Notes under the pieces: model-generated | Seen by the model: the letters and a program-made list of their open reading frames with translations, nothing else | Database searches by the model: none | Told to the model about the DNA's origin: nothing | In this document: positions 16,679-25,093 of the stretch, in pieces | Numbering within the stretch: position 1 is the first letter of the stretch | How the letters are laid out: each line of letters opens with the position of its first letter | Assembly (NCBI RefSeq): GCF_014863355.1 | Contig: NZ_JACZEP010000004.1 | Span: 186,001-250,000 of the forward strand | Reading direction: 5' to 3' | Source: Aminobacter carboxidus | Lineage (GTDB): Bacteria; Pseudomonadota; Alphaproteobacteria; Rhizobiales; Rhizobiaceae | DNA: 64,000 nt | Position numbers and translations under genes: made by a program

Positions 16679-18499
16679 ATGGAAAACAACCGTAACTTCT
16701 TTATCACCATCGCCTTGTCGGTGCTGATCCTGACGCTCTGGCAGGTGTTCTATATGAACCCCCGCGTCGAAGCGCAGCGCGAAACCGCGCGCATCGAAGC
16801 CGAGCGCGTGGCCGAGCAGCAGAAGGCTGCGCAGCCCGCTGGTACTGCGCCTGGCTCCAGCACCGGCATGGCTGCGGCCCCGCAGGCCGGTGTTCCCGGC
16901 GCAACGACGGCCCAGGCTGCCGTTGTCGACCGTGCCCAGGCGCTTGCAGCATCCGGCCGCATCGCGCTCGACACGCCGAGCCTCAAGGGTTCGATCAACC
17001 TGACCGGCGCGCGCATCGACGACATCAGCCTCAAGCACTACCGCGTCGCCGTCGAACCGAATTCACCCGTCATCGAGCTTTTGAACCCGCAGGCGCTGCC
17101 GGCTGGCTTCTACAGCGAAATCGGCTTCGTCGGCAGCGAAGCGACAGGTGCTGTTCCGGGTCCCGACACCGTCTGGACGGCCGAGGCCAATGCGACGCTG
17201 ACACCGGCAAAGCCGGTGACGCTGACCTACATCAACGACAAGGGCCTGACCTTCAAGCGCACCATCGCCGTCGACCAGAACTACATGTTCACGGTGACCG
17301 ATACGGTGGCGAATGCCGGCAGCACCGACGTCGCGCTGTCCAACTATGGCCGCCTCACCCGCTTCGACAAGCCGCTGCATGCCTCGACCTACGTGCTGCA
17401 CGAAGGCCTGATCGGCGTCACCGGCACCGAGGGCCTGCAGGAAATCAACTACGCCACTATCGAGGACGACAAGCAGGTTCTGCCTGGCAAGTCGACCGAT
17501 GGCTGGCTCGGCATCACCGACAAGTACTGGGCCGCCGCACTGGTCCCGTCGGGCAAGCAGCCGTTCCAGCCGCGCTTTTCCTATTTCGAAGACGGCCGCC
17601 CGCGCTACCAGGCCGACTTCATGACCGATCCGATCACTGTCGCAGCCGGTCAGTCGGCCACCGTCGAGACGCTGGTCTTCGCCGGCGCCAAGGAAGTGGC
17701 CAAGATCAACGCGTATGAAGCGGACCGCCAGATCCGCCAGTTCGAGCTTCTGATCGACTGGGGCTGGTTCTACTTCATCACCAAGCCGATGTTCTGGCTC
17801 ATCGACACGCTCTACAAGATGCTCGGCAATTTCGGTCTGGCGATCCTCGCCACCACCGTCATCGTCAAGGCCATCTTCTTCCCGCTCGCCAACAAGTCGT
17901 ACAAGTCGATGGCGAACATGAAGATGGTGCAGCCTAAGATGCTGGAAATCCGCGAGAAATACGCGGACGACAAGATGAAGCAGCAGCAGGCGATGATGGA
18001 GCTGTACAAAACCGAGAAGATCAATCCGCTGGCCGGCTGCTGGCCGGTGCTGATCCAGATCCCGGTGTTCTTCGCGCTCTACAAGGTGCTCTATGTCACC
18101 ATCGAAATGCGCCATGCACCGTTCTTCGGCTGGATCCACGACCTGGCCGCACCGGATCCGACCTCGTTGTTCAACCTGTTCGGCCTGCTGCCATGGGACG
18201 TTCCCGCATTCCTGCTGATCGGCGTCTGGCCGCTGATCATGGGCGTGACCATGTTCTTGCAGATGCGCATGAACCCGACGCCTCCGGATCCGACCCAGGC
18301 GATGATCTTCACCTGGATGCCGATCCTGTTCACCTTCATGCTGGCATCGTTCCCGGCGGGCCTCGTCATCTATTGGGCGTGGAACAACTCGCTGTCGATC
18401 CTGCAGCAGGGCGTGATCATGAAGCGCCAGGGCGCCAAGATCGAGCTCTGGGACAACCTGGTGGCGTTGTTCAAGAAGAAACCGACACCGGCGGAATAG
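16679..18499 (+). CDS. yidC: Membrane protein insertase YidC
   Basis: 606-residue YidC/Oxa1 insertase that inserts and folds inner-membrane proteins alone or with SecYEG. An N-terminal membrane anchor (NFFITIALSVLILTLWQVFY) is followed by an Ala/Gln-rich linker, the large periplasmic P1 domain (about 80-345), and the conserved C-terminal core of five membrane segments (about 350-590) with the cytoplasmic NMKMVQPKMLEIREKYADD hairpin and IQIPVFFALYKVLYV. Length is typical of Gram-negative YidC. Starts 10 nt after rnpA; a strong terminator follows. Confidence 0.98.
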   Translation: MENNRNFFITIALSVLILTLWQVFYMNPRVEAQRETARIEAERVAEQQKAAQPAGTAPGSSTGMAAAPQAGVPGATTAQAAVVDRAQALAASGRIALDTPSLKGSINLTGARIDDISLKHYRVAVEPNSPVIELLNPQALPAGFYSEIGFVGSEATGAVPGPDTVWTAEANATLTPAKPVTLTYINDKGLTFKRTIAVDQNYMFTVTDTVANAGSTDVALSNYGRLTRFDKPLHASTYVLHEGLIGVTGTEGLQEINYATIEDDKQVLPGKSTDGWLGITDKYWAAALVPSGKQPFQPRFSYFEDGRPRYQADFMTDPITVAAGQSATVETLVFAGAKEVAKINAYEADRQIRQFELLIDWGWFYFITKPMFWLIDTLYKMLGNFGLAILATTVIVKAIFFPLANKSYKSMANMKMVQPKMLEIREKYADDKMKQQQAMMELYKTEKINPLAGCWPVLIQIPVFFALYKVLYVTIEMRHAPFFGWIHDLAAPDPTSLFNLFGLLPWDVPAFLLIGVWPLIMGVTMFLQMRMNPTPPDPTQAMIFTWMPILFTFMLASFPAGLVIYWAWNNSLSILQQGVIMKRQGAKIELWDNLVALFKKKPTPAE

Positions 18500-18520
18500 C
18501 CGGACAGCCGAGACGATACG

Positions 18521-18549
18521 AAAAGGCCCCGGAACTCCGGGGCTTTTTT
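18521..18549 (+). terminator. Intrinsic terminator after yidC
   Basis: GCCCCGGA (18526-18533) pairs with TCCGGGGC (18536-18543) and is flanked by AAAA and TTTTTT, a classical rho-independent terminator ending the rpmH-rnpA-yidC unit. Confidence 0.9.
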
Positions 18550-18700
18550 GCATCTTGGGGACTTTGAAATTTCTTCAACCGGGGGCTGAAACTTTTCTCC
18601 CGATGACCGCGTAGCTGAGCAATGCCTCTCAAGCATCAGCCTGCGGGGTGGCGGTATCTGACCATCCCCCCCGGTCAGAATTGAACCGTCTCGGCAAAGG

Positions 18701-18731
18701 CCGGGGTTCCGCAGCACTTGCGGAACCCCGG
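18701..18731 (+). promoter_or_regulatory. 13-bp hairpin followed by TTT in the leader of the Vat-like gene
   Basis: CCGGGGTTCCGCA (18701-18713) and TGCGGAACCCCGG (18719-18731) pair perfectly around a 5-nt loop and are followed by TTTG. It sits 132 nt before the acetyltransferase start in an otherwise gene-free 313-nt gap (18550-18862). It could be a second terminator or an attenuator. Confidence 0.6.
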
Positions 18732-18862
18732 TTTGCACCTCGCTCGAAGCTGCCGGGGTCTTCAACCTGCAAAAACCAGCTCGCGAAGATCATCGCCGCC
18801 GATGTCTTCGGCGCGGATCGCGCTATACTGGTATCGACGCGCATCAATGTGGATGAAACGCC

Positions 18863-19501
18863 ATGCACGGACCGAACCCCGCGATCAAGCACCCGATACC
18901 GATGCACAAGCGTGTCGGTTTCCTCAAATCCCTCGTCGACGCCGAGAATATCGAGATCGGCGACTTCACCTATTACGACGACCCCGATGGTCCGGACCTG
19001 TTCCAGCAGAAATGCGTACTACATCACTACCCGTTCATCGGCGACAAGCTGATCATCGGCAAGTTCTGCGCCATCGCCGAAGGTGCACGCTTCATTATGA
19101 ACGGCGCCAACCACGCCATGTCCGGATTTTCGACCTATCCGTTCAACATTTTCGGCCACGGCTGGGAGGACGGCTTCGACATTGCCACCTGGCAGCAGGA
19201 GGTGCGTGGCGACACTGTGCTCGGCAACGACGTCTGGATCGGCATGGAAGCGGTGATCCTGCCCGGGGTCCATATCGGCCATGGCGCCATCGTTGCTGCG
19301 AAATCGGTTGTCAGCAGGCACGTACCGCCTTATGCGATCGTAGCTGGCAATCCTTCCGTCGTGGTCAAGAAGCGTTTCGACGACAAGACCATCGAACGGC
19401 TTCTGACGATTGCCTGGTGGGATTGGCCGGTGGACAAGATCGGCCGCAACCTCAAGGCCATTCGCGGCTCGGATATTTCTCTGCTGGAGGCAGCGGCTTG
19501 A
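18863..19501 (+). CDS. Vat/CatB-type xenobiotic O-acetyltransferase
   Basis: 212-residue hexapeptide-repeat acyltransferase very similar to the Vat group (virginiamycin/streptogramin A acetyltransferases): GPNP at the N-terminus, [20 protein letters not shown], the catalytic-His segment [40 protein letters not shown] and the C-terminal WWDWPVDKI. Such enzymes transfer acetyl from acetyl-CoA to a hydroxyl of streptogramin A or chloramphenicol; chromosomal homologues are not all proven resistance genes. It interrupts the usual yidC-engB adjacency, and its TGA overlaps the TTG start of engB, so it is now translationally coupled to an essential gene. A strong hairpin lies in its leader. Confidence 0.88.
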   Translation: MHGPNPAIKHPIPMHKRVGFLKSLVDAENIEIGDFTYYDDPDGPDLFQQKCVLHHYPFIGDKLIIGKFCAIAEGARFIMNGANHAMSGFSTYPFNIFGHGWEDGFDIATWQQEVRGDTVLGNDVWIGMEAVILPGVHIGHGAIVAAKSVVSRHVPPYAIVAGNPSVVVKKRFDDKTIERLLTIAWWDWPVDKIGRNLKAIRGSDISLLEAAA

Positions 19502-20160
19502 ACGAACATACGACCAATCGCACGGTGGATGCCGAGCTCTTCAAGCGCCCTTGGGTTTTCATCCGCGGCGTGCCAGCCATGAAGTTCCTGCCGCCGGAAG
19601 GCCCGCCGGAGATCGCCTTTGCCGGCCGTTCGAATGTCGGCAAGTCATCGCTGATCAACGCGCTGGTTCGCCACAGCGGCCTGGCCCGCACCTCGAACAC
19701 GCCGGGGCGCACGCAGGAGCTCAACTACTTCGTTCCGGATGGCTTTTCCGGCGAGGCCGGCGACCTGCCGCCGATGGCGCTGGTCGACATGCCCGGCTAC
19801 GGCTACGCCCAGGCACCAAAGGAACAGGTCGACCAGTGGACCAAGCTGGTGTTCGACTATCTGCGCGGCCGCGTCACGCTCAAGCGCGTCTATCTGCTGA
19901 TCGATTCCCGCCACGGCATCAAGAAGAACGACGAGGAGGTTTTGACCTTGCTCGACAAGGCGGCGATCTCCTACCAGATCGTCCTGACCAAGACCGACAA
20001 GATCAAGGCCGCCGGCGTGCAGCCGCTGATCGAAGACACGCTGTTGAAGATCAAGAAGCGCGCCGCCGCCTTCCCGACGGTGCTGTCGACCTCGTCCGAG
20101 AAGAACGAAGGCCTGGACGAGTTGCGCGCGGCAATCGCGCTGGTGGTCAACGGCGGCTGA
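19498..20160 (+). CDS. engB: Ribosome biogenesis GTP-binding protein YihA/YsxC/EngB
   Basis: 220-residue TRAFAC-class GTPase needed for assembly of the large ribosomal subunit. G1 [10 protein letters not shown]2 region [10 protein letters not shown]3 DMPGYG, G4 TKTD and the final STSSEKNEG are all present. The start is taken as TTG 19498, whose last bases overlap the TGA of the preceding gene (TTGA), 7 nt after GGAGG. An internal ATG would cut off family-conserved sequence ([20 protein letters not shown]). Normally follows yidC and precedes argB; argB lies 3.3 kb away here. Confidence 0.95.
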   Translation: MNEHTTNRTVDAELFKRPWVFIRGVPAMKFLPPEGPPEIAFAGRSNVGKSSLINALVRHSGLARTSNTPGRTQELNYFVPDGFSGEAGDLPPMALVDMPGYGYAQAPKEQVDQWTKLVFDYLRGRVTLKRVYLLIDSRHGIKKNDEEVLTLLDKAAISYQIVLTKTDKIKAAGVQPLIEDTLLKIKKRAAAFPTVLSTSSEKNEGLDELRAAIALVVNGG

Positions 20161-20199
20161 TCCACAGCCGCCGTCGGGTACTTCAGGAGGTAAGCGGCA

Positions 20200-20532
20200 T
20201 CAGGCCTGCGTCACCTCATGGACGACCTGGTAGTAGCCTGGCACAGCGCTCTCGATCAGCGGCCCGACCTTTGCGATATGCTCGGCGAAACCTTGCGTCT
20301 GATGCACGCGCTTGTGATCGGCGACCGAATCGAACGTGCTGATCATGATAGCCGTATTGCCGTCGATCGAACGATGCAGGCGGCTGCCTCTCCAACCCGG
20401 AACGTTCCCGACCGAGCGACCCAGATTGACCTTCTGCAGGGCGATGAACTCGTCCAGCTTGCCCGGCTTCAGGGTGAAGATGTTGACGAACGCCACCGGG
20501 CCGTTCAGTTCGTTCTCCACATTCTGGCTCAT
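20200..20532 (-). CDS. Antibiotic biosynthesis monooxygenase (ABM) domain protein
   Basis: 110-residue single-domain ABM protein, a dimeric ferredoxin-like fold (FVNIFTLKPGKLDEFIALQK, WRGSRLHRSIDGNTAIMIST, VPGYYQVVHEV). Members include quinone-modifying and haem-degrading oxygenases as well as proteins of unknown role. Start at 20532 follows AAAAAGGAGAGC. The intergenic region upstream carries overlapping palindromes typical of MarR-family operators, suggesting induction by a small aromatic or oxidant. No regulator gene lies beside it. Confidence 0.8.
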   Translation of the reverse strand: MSQNVENELNGPVAFVNIFTLKPGKLDEFIALQKVNLGRSVGNVPGWRGSRLHRSIDGNTAIMISTFDSVADHKRVHQTQGFAEHIAKVGPLIESAVPGYYQVVHEVTQA

Positions 20533-20582
20533 TGCTGCTCTCCTTTTTCCATTCTGGATCTCGTGAGAGCGCATCCATGCAA

Positions 20583-20606
20583 CCTCAAGATATCTTGAGG
20601 TCAAGA
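20583..20606. promoter_or_regulatory. Overlapping MarR-type operator palindromes
   Basis: CCTCAAGATATCTTGAGG (20583-20600) is a perfect 18-bp palindrome, and TCTTGA-GG-TCAAGA (20593-20606) is a second palindrome sharing its right arm. The TCTTGA/TCAAGA half sites match those bound by MarR-family repressors. It lies 50-75 nt upstream of the ABM gene start and just after the end of msrB. Confidence 0.65.
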
Positions 20607-20624
20607 GAAATTTTCATGAGAGGA

Positions 20625-21122
20625 TCAGGCCGCGGCCAGTCGGAACGTCAGCGACAGGCCGTTGATGCAGTGGCGCTTGCCGGTCGGCGGCGGGCCATCG
20701 TCGAAGATGTGGCCGAAATGGCCGCCACAACGGCGACAGTGCACTTCGGTCCGGGTCATCAGCAGCGACGTATCGACATTGGTGCCGATCGAATTGGGCA
20801 GCGCGTCCCAGAAGCTTGGCCAGCCGGTCCCGGAATCGTATTTTGTCTCGGAGGCGTATGCGTCGAGATCACAGCCGGCGCAGTTGAACGTGCCCTTGCG
20901 GTGCTCCTTGAGCAACGGGCTCGTCCATGGCCGCTCGGTGTCTTCCTGGCGCAGTACGGCGAACGCTGCGGGAGAGAGGATTGCGCGCCACTGGGCTTCG
21001 GTCTTGGTGACCTCGAAGTTATCAGCCAAAGCCGGGTCGGCAATGGTTAGCCGCCTCGAGATCATGAAGCCGGCAACGATGGCGATCGCGGCGCTGCCCA
21101 ACAGGAATGAACGGCGGTCCAT
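20625..21122 (-). CDS. msrB: Exported peptide methionine-R-sulfoxide reductase
   Basis: 165-residue MsrB with an N-terminal export signal containing a twin arginine (MDRRSFLLGSAAIAIVAGF), so it likely acts in the periplasm. Domain motifs are complete: zinc Cys pairs CAGC and CRRC, ETKYDSGTGWPSFW, GHIFDDGPPPTGKRHCINGL with the catalytic Cys, and a C-terminal SLTFR. It reduces methionine-R-sulfoxide in oxidised proteins. Start at 21122 follows AGGAGGAAAG. Exported MsrB is less usual than the cytosolic form. Confidence 0.93.
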   Translation of the reverse strand: MDRRSFLLGSAAIAIVAGFMISRRLTIADPALADNFEVTKTEAQWRAILSPAAFAVLRQEDTERPWTSPLLKEHRKGTFNCAGCDLDAYASETKYDSGTGWPSFWDALPNSIGTNVDTSLLMTRTEVHCRRCGGHFGHIFDDGPPPTGKRHCINGLSLTFRLAAA

Positions 21123-21213
21123 AGCTTTCCTCCTATCCGACCATAGGCCGGTGCCGCATCACGGCGAAATCAACAGGGCTTGAGGCTCTCGCCCGTAGCG
21201 CCAAACAGACCAC

Positions 21214-21240
21214 GCCCCGCAACGGTGACCGCTGCGGGGC
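21214..21240 (-). terminator. Possible terminator after the fasciclin gene
   Basis: GCCCCGC (21214-21220) and GCGGGGC (21234-21240) form a GC-rich stem downstream of the minus-strand fasciclin gene. The following minus-strand sequence is only moderately T-rich, so confidence is limited. Confidence 0.45.
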
Positions 21241-21303
21241 GCTTTGCCGATTGCGCGAGCCTCAGGGAGCGACAGCGTCGCACAACCACGCTGCCCCCCG
21301 GGC

Positions 21304-21855
21304 TTACATCTTGGGCAGCAGAACCTTGTCGATGACATGGATGACGCCGTTCGACTGCTCGACATTGGCGATGGTGACGTTGGCGACGTTGCCGTTTTCG
21401 TCCTCGACCGTCACCTTGTCGCCGTCATACTTGGCAGTCCAGGTGCAGCCGCCGACGGTCTTGACGGGGTGAGCACCCTTGTCGTCATCGACCATCTTCT
21501 TGATGTCAGCCGCCATCGCCTTGGCGCCGACGACATGGCAGGTCAGGATCTTGGTCAGCTTGTCCTTGTTCTCAGGCTTGAGCAGGGTCTCGACCGTGCC
21601 GGCCGGAAGTGCCGCGAACGCCTCGTTGGTCGGCGCGAAAACGGTGAACGGGCCCTTGCCCTGCAGCGTCTCGACCAGGCCGGCGGCCTTCACGGCGGCG
21701 ACGAGCGTGGTGTGATCCTTCGAATTCACCGCGTTTTCGACGATGTTCTTGTCGGCGAACATCGCGGCACCGCCAACCATAGGGTTTTCGGCATAAGCAA
21801 CAGTGGCGAGAGCGGAAAAAGCACCGGCGAGCAAAGCGAGAGAGATCTTACGCAT
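21304..21855 (-). CDS. Secreted fasciclin-domain protein
   Basis: 183 residues: a Sec signal peptide ([22 protein letters not shown]) and one fasciclin/FAS1 domain with the H1 block [31 protein letters not shown] and H2 block [12 protein letters not shown]. Two cysteines (TCHV, GGCTW) could form a disulfide. FAS1 proteins mediate adhesion or act as periplasmic effectors. Start at 21855 follows AAGGAG. It lies downstream, on the same strand, of an ECF sigma/anti-sigma pair; the same combination (sigK-rskA with FAS1 proteins MPT70/83) is known in mycobacteria, so it is probably a target of that sigma factor. Sequence given in pieces is continuous. Confidence 0.92.
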   Translation of the reverse strand: MRKISLALLAGAFSALATVAYAENPMVGGAAMFADKNIVENAVNSKDHTTLVAAVKAAGLVETLQGKGPFTVFAPTNEAFAALPAGTVETLLKPENKDKLTKILTCHVVGAKAMAADIKKMVDDDKGAHPVKTVGGCTWTAKYDGDKVTVEDENGNVANVTIANVEQSNGVIHVIDKVLLPKM

Positions 21856-21929
21856 ATTGTAACTCCTTGGGTTGTTTCCCGAATTGGAAAGGCACAAGAA
21901 GTTACGATGATGAGACTAGATAGTTTCAC

Positions 21930-21943
21930 TTTCTCGCGAGAAA
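21930..21943. promoter_or_regulatory. Palindrome in the fasciclin upstream region
   Basis: TTTCTCGCGAGAAA is a perfect 14-bp palindrome 75-88 nt before the fasciclin start, inside an unusually AT-rich 190-nt gap (21856-22045). It may be an operator; no sigma-specific promoter could be recognised by eye. Confidence 0.45.
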
Positions 21944-22045
21944 TATTTCATTTCTTTCAGTATAATATTTGCCAAACCTCATAGATACGAAAGGCGCGGA
22001 GATAAAGTTTCAGCCTGTTTCGATTTCAGGCAACTTTTATCTGGA

Positions 22046-22771
22046 TTAGATGTCACGCAGGTCGCCAGCGGCAACGACCGGGCCGGTCGGCTGACCGGTC
22101 GGCGAGCCGCCCGTCGGCTCGAGGCTGACGGCAAGCACAGCACCCGCAGCGAGCTTGCCGCGCATGTCCTGCTTGATCGGCATATGGATGGTCGCACCGG
22201 CCGGGATCACGCCCAGCGATACCGGAGGATTGCCGCCTTCGATCATCCACAATTCGAAGTCCTTGTCAGCACCACGTTCGCCGGCGACATGGGAGAGGCC
22301 GACCTCGCCGGTAAAGGCGTCGTACATGACCATGTACTTGACGTCGCTGCCATCGGCGGCAAGCGATGCGACGCGCCGCTCCTGCGGCATCTCGACGGGC
22401 GGATTGATATAGGGGACAGCGACATAAAGCGCGAGCGCGGCGACTGCCGCCGTTGCCAGGCCGCGCCAGAAGGCAAGGCTGGCCCACAAGCCCGCGGAGC
22501 CTTGCGCGCTCGGTGACGTCGCGGTAGCGGTGAACAGCCTGCGGTCGATCGCAGGCTTGACCGAGGCCGGGGCTTCGATTTCCGGGTAGGCTGCGGCGAG
22601 CGGTGCGAAATGCACCTCCCACTGGTCGACCACGCGGGCGAAACCAGGCTCGCCGTCAATGCGGGCACTGGCCTGACGCCGCTCGTCGGCAGGCAGGACG
22701 CCGAGAACGTATTCGGCAGCGACCAGATCGTCACCTCCACGTTCCTGTCCATTGTCTTGCGCGAGCGTCAT
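22046..22771 (-). CDS. Anti-sigma factor of the RskA/ChrR type
   Basis: 241 residues. The N-terminal part (DDLVAAEYVLGVLPADERRQ) is the cytoplasmic zinc-less anti-sigma domain, one membrane segment follows (about 105-120, AAVAALALYVAVPYI), and the periplasmic RskA C-terminal domain ends with ELWMIEGGNPPVSLGVIP and GAVLAVSLEPTGGSPTG. It holds the partner ECF sigma factor inactive at the membrane until cleaved. The ATG at 22771 overlaps the sigma factor stop as ATGA; an ATG 12 nt upstream is also possible. Confidence 0.88.
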   Translation of the reverse strand: MTLAQDNGQERGGDDLVAAEYVLGVLPADERRQASARIDGEPGFARVVDQWEVHFAPLAAAYPEIEAPASVKPAIDRRLFTATATSPSAQGSAGLWASLAFWRGLATAAVAALALYVAVPYINPPVEMPQERRVASLAADGSDVKYMVMYDAFTGEVGLSHVAGERGADKDFELWMIEGGNPPVSLGVIPAGATIHMPIKQDMRGKLAAGAVLAVSLEPTGGSPTGQPTGPVVAAGDLRDI

Positions 22772-23307
22772 CTTTCCAGACATTCCCTAAGTTTGAGCAG
22801 GCTGCGGCGCAGCCACGTACGCATGGTGTTGAGCGGCACGCCGTGGCGGTCCGCGAGTTCGTTATAACTCTCCCCCTTGAGATAGGCGCCGCGGACCGCG
22901 GCCGCCTTGTCCTTCTCCAGCTCTTCCAGGCAGCCATGGATGCGCTCGGCCTCGCCGCCCGCCACTGCTGCAGCCTCTGGCCCCGGCCCCGGATCCGCAA
23001 CCTCGAGCGCCTCGTCTATCGAGAGAGGCGCCTGACGCCGCGCCCGTATGCGATCGATCGCATGATTGCGCGCGATTGCTACAAGCCACGAGATGGGGCT
23101 GAGATCAGAAACTGCGAAGCGGTCCGCTTTCGTCCAGATCTTGACGAAGACCTCTTGCAGCGCTTCCTCGGCATCTGCCCTGTCATTCAATACACGCAAA
23201 CACACCCCGAAAAGTTTCGAGCTCGTCTGCCGGTAGAGCAAATCGAAGGCCGCACGGTCCTTCATCGAGGTCCGAACAATCAGCTTGGTGATGTCCTGCG
23301 GCGTCAT
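22768..23307 (-). CDS. ECF RNA polymerase sigma factor (SigK-like)
   Basis: 179-residue group 4 sigma factor. Region 2 (FDLLYRQTSSKLFGVCLRVL, DAEEALQEVFVKIW) binds core polymerase and the -10 element; region 4 (AYLKGESYNELADRHGVPLNTMRTWLRRSLLKLRECL, given here in shortened pieces AYLKGESYNELADR and MRTWLRRSLLKLRECL) is a helix-turn-helix for the -35 element. Translationally coupled to its RskA-type anti-sigma factor and followed by a fasciclin gene, as in the sigK locus of mycobacteria. Start set at ATG 23307; an in-frame TTG at 23316 is an alternative. Confidence 0.9.
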   Translation of the reverse strand: MTPQDITKLIVRTSMKDRAAFDLLYRQTSSKLFGVCLRVLNDRADAEEALQEVFVKIWTKADRFAVSDLSPISWLVAIARNHAIDRIRARRQAPLSIDEALEVADPGPGPEAAAVAGGEAERIHGCLEELEKDKAAAVRGAYLKGESYNELADRHGVPLNTMRTWLRRSLLKLRECLER

Positions 23308-23486
23308 GTCCGCCAAGTTACGTTGCGCAAAACTATTTGCAACTCCTGTTTAGATTGCCGGGCGACATGCAACCATTTTCGGGCCGCTGGGGCATGCACT
23401 ACATCAGGGCCAATGCCATCGAACCATTTGCTCCCTGCCCGGTTTCCGGCTAAGACCGCGCCGACCTTTTCCACCGATCCGGGACC

Positions 23487-24389
23487 ATGCCGATGACGAC
23501 GAACGTCGCCGCCACCGCCGAAATGCAGGCCGCCCTGCTCTCCGCGGCCTTGCCCTACATGCAGCGCTACGAAAACAAGACGGTCGTGGTGAAATATGGC
23601 GGCCACGCCATGGGCAATGTCGAGCTCGGCCGCGCCTTCGCCCGCGATATCGCACTGCTCAAACAGTCGGGCGTCAACCCGATCGTCGTTCACGGCGGCG
23701 GCCCGCAGATCGGCGCGATGCTGACCAAGATGGGCATCGAATCGAAGTTCGAAGGCGGCCTGCGCGTCACCGACCAGAAGACGGTCGAGATCGTCGAGAT
23801 GGTGCTGGCCGGTTCGATCAACAAGGAGATCGTTGCCCTCATCAACGCCGAGGGTGAATGGGCGATCGGTCTGTGCGGCAAGGACGGCAACATGGTCTTC
23901 GCCGAAAAGGCCAAGAAGACCATGGTCGACCCCGACAGCAACATCGAGAAGGTGATCGACCTCGGTTTCGTCGGCGAGCCGGTCGAAGTCGACCGCACGC
24001 TGCTCGACCTGCTGGCCCGCTCGGAAATGATCCCGGTGTTGGCGCCAGTCGCGCCGGGGCGCGACGGCCACACCTACAACATCAACGCCGACACTTTCGC
24101 CGGTGCAATTGCCGGTGCCGTGAAGGCATCGCGGCTGCTGTTTTTGACCGACGTGCCCGGCGTGCTCGACAAGGACAAGAAGCTGATCGACGAACTGACG
24201 GTCGCCGACGCCAAGGCGCTGATCAAGGACGGCACCATTTCGGGCGGCATGATCCCCAAGGTCGAGACCTGCATCGAGGCGATCGAGCGCGGCGTCGAGG
24301 GCGTTGTCATCCTCAACGGCAAGACCCCGCATTCGGTGCTGCTCGAGCTATTCACCGAGCACGGCGCAGGCACGCTGATCGTTCCGTAA
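23487..24389 (+). CDS. argB: Acetylglutamate kinase
   Basis: 300-residue amino acid kinase that phosphorylates N-acetylglutamate, the second step of arginine synthesis. It shows the N-terminal [11 protein letters not shown], the substrate loop [29 protein letters not shown] and [14 protein letters not shown]. Length and motifs are typical of hexameric, arginine-inhibited forms with the extended N-terminal helix. ATG codons at 23487 and 23493 are both possible. In related genomes argB follows engB directly; here several genes on the opposite strand intervene. A signal-less binding protein follows after 13 nt. Confidence 0.97.
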   Translation: MPMTTNVAATAEMQAALLSAALPYMQRYENKTVVVKYGGHAMGNVELGRAFARDIALLKQSGVNPIVVHGGGPQIGAMLTKMGIESKFEGGLRVTDQKTVEIVEMVLAGSINKEIVALINAEGEWAIGLCGKDGNMVFAEKAKKTMVDPDSNIEKVIDLGFVGEPVEVDRTLLDLLARSEMIPVLAPVAPGRDGHTYNINADTFAGAIAGAVKASRLLFLTDVPGVLDKDKKLIDELTVADAKALIKDGTISGGMIPKVETCIEAIERGVEGVVILNGKTPHSVLLELFTEHGAGTLIVP

Positions 24390-24402
24390 GGACCAGCTCC
24401 AG

Positions 24403-25086
24403 ATGAAGTTCGTCTGGATTGCCGAGCCGCCCTTCAACTATCTGGAGGACGGCAGGCTTTCAGGCAGCGACGTCGAACTGGCCCGCTACATGTTCGCCGG
24501 CATCGGTGAAACCTTTGAACCGGTAGAGACCAGTTTCTCCGAACTGCTGCCCGGGCTTGCAGACGGTCGCTGGGACGTGACAACTGGCATGTTCGCGACG
24601 CGCGAACGTGCCGAACGCACCTTCTTCACCTTGCCGATCTGGGCCCTGCGCGACGGACTTCTGGTCCGCGAAAGCAGCGGTGACCGCATCGCCGGCTATC
24701 GCAGCCTTGCCGCTCTAGGCGGCAAGCTTGCCGTCCTCGCTGGCCAGGTCCAGGAGCACACTGCCCTCGGCCTCGGGAGCCGTGCCGACAACATCGTCAT
24801 CTTCCAGGACTATGACGATGCCGCGCAGGCCGTCGCCGACGGAACCGTCGATGCATATGCCAGTGTCGAGGTCGCGCATCGCGAACACATCTCCCGGCAT
24901 AGCGGGACGGGCTTGGCCTGCGTCACCGTTCGGACCTGTGAGAGGGTGCCGGCGTCGGGCGCATTCGCCTGCCGCAGCCCCGAGATTCGAGAGCGTCTCG
25001 ATGGCGTGTTGGGCGGCTTTCTCGGCACGCCGGCTCACGCGGCACTTCTCGCTCCGTTCGGGCTGACGCCTGAGAGCTGGCCCTGA
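24403..25086 (+). CDS. Periplasmic-binding-protein-like (SBP family 3) protein without signal peptide
   Basis: 227 residues starting directly with the mature fold of an amino-acid-binding protein: FVWIAEPPFNYLEDGRLSGS, DVELARYMFAGIG, LLPGLADGRWDVTTGMFATRERAE and a C-terminal lobe ending LLAPFGLTPESW. No signal peptide is present and the space to the argB stop (13 nt) leaves no room for one. It is thus probably cytoplasmic, either a ligand sensor or a domesticated binding domain. Co-transcription with argB is likely. Specific ligand unknown. Confidence 0.8.
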   Translation: MKFVWIAEPPFNYLEDGRLSGSDVELARYMFAGIGETFEPVETSFSELLPGLADGRWDVTTGMFATRERAERTFFTLPIWALRDGLLVRESSGDRIAGYRSLAALGGKLAVLAGQVQEHTALGLGSRADNIVIFQDYDDAAQAVADGTVDAYASVEVAHREHISRHSGTGLACVTVRTCERVPASGAFACRSPEIRERLDGVLGGFLGTPAHAALLAPFGLTPESWP

Positions 25087-25093
25087 CAGGCCG

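Noticed and set aside
17063-18553. 496-codon minus-strand frame opposite yidC
   Set aside because: Antisense shadow rich in His, Asp and Arg; yidC is clearly coding.
21856-22045. Sigma-factor-specific promoter for the fasciclin gene
   Set aside because: I compared this gap with the region upstream of the sigma gene and could not find a convincing shared -35/-10 pair by eye.
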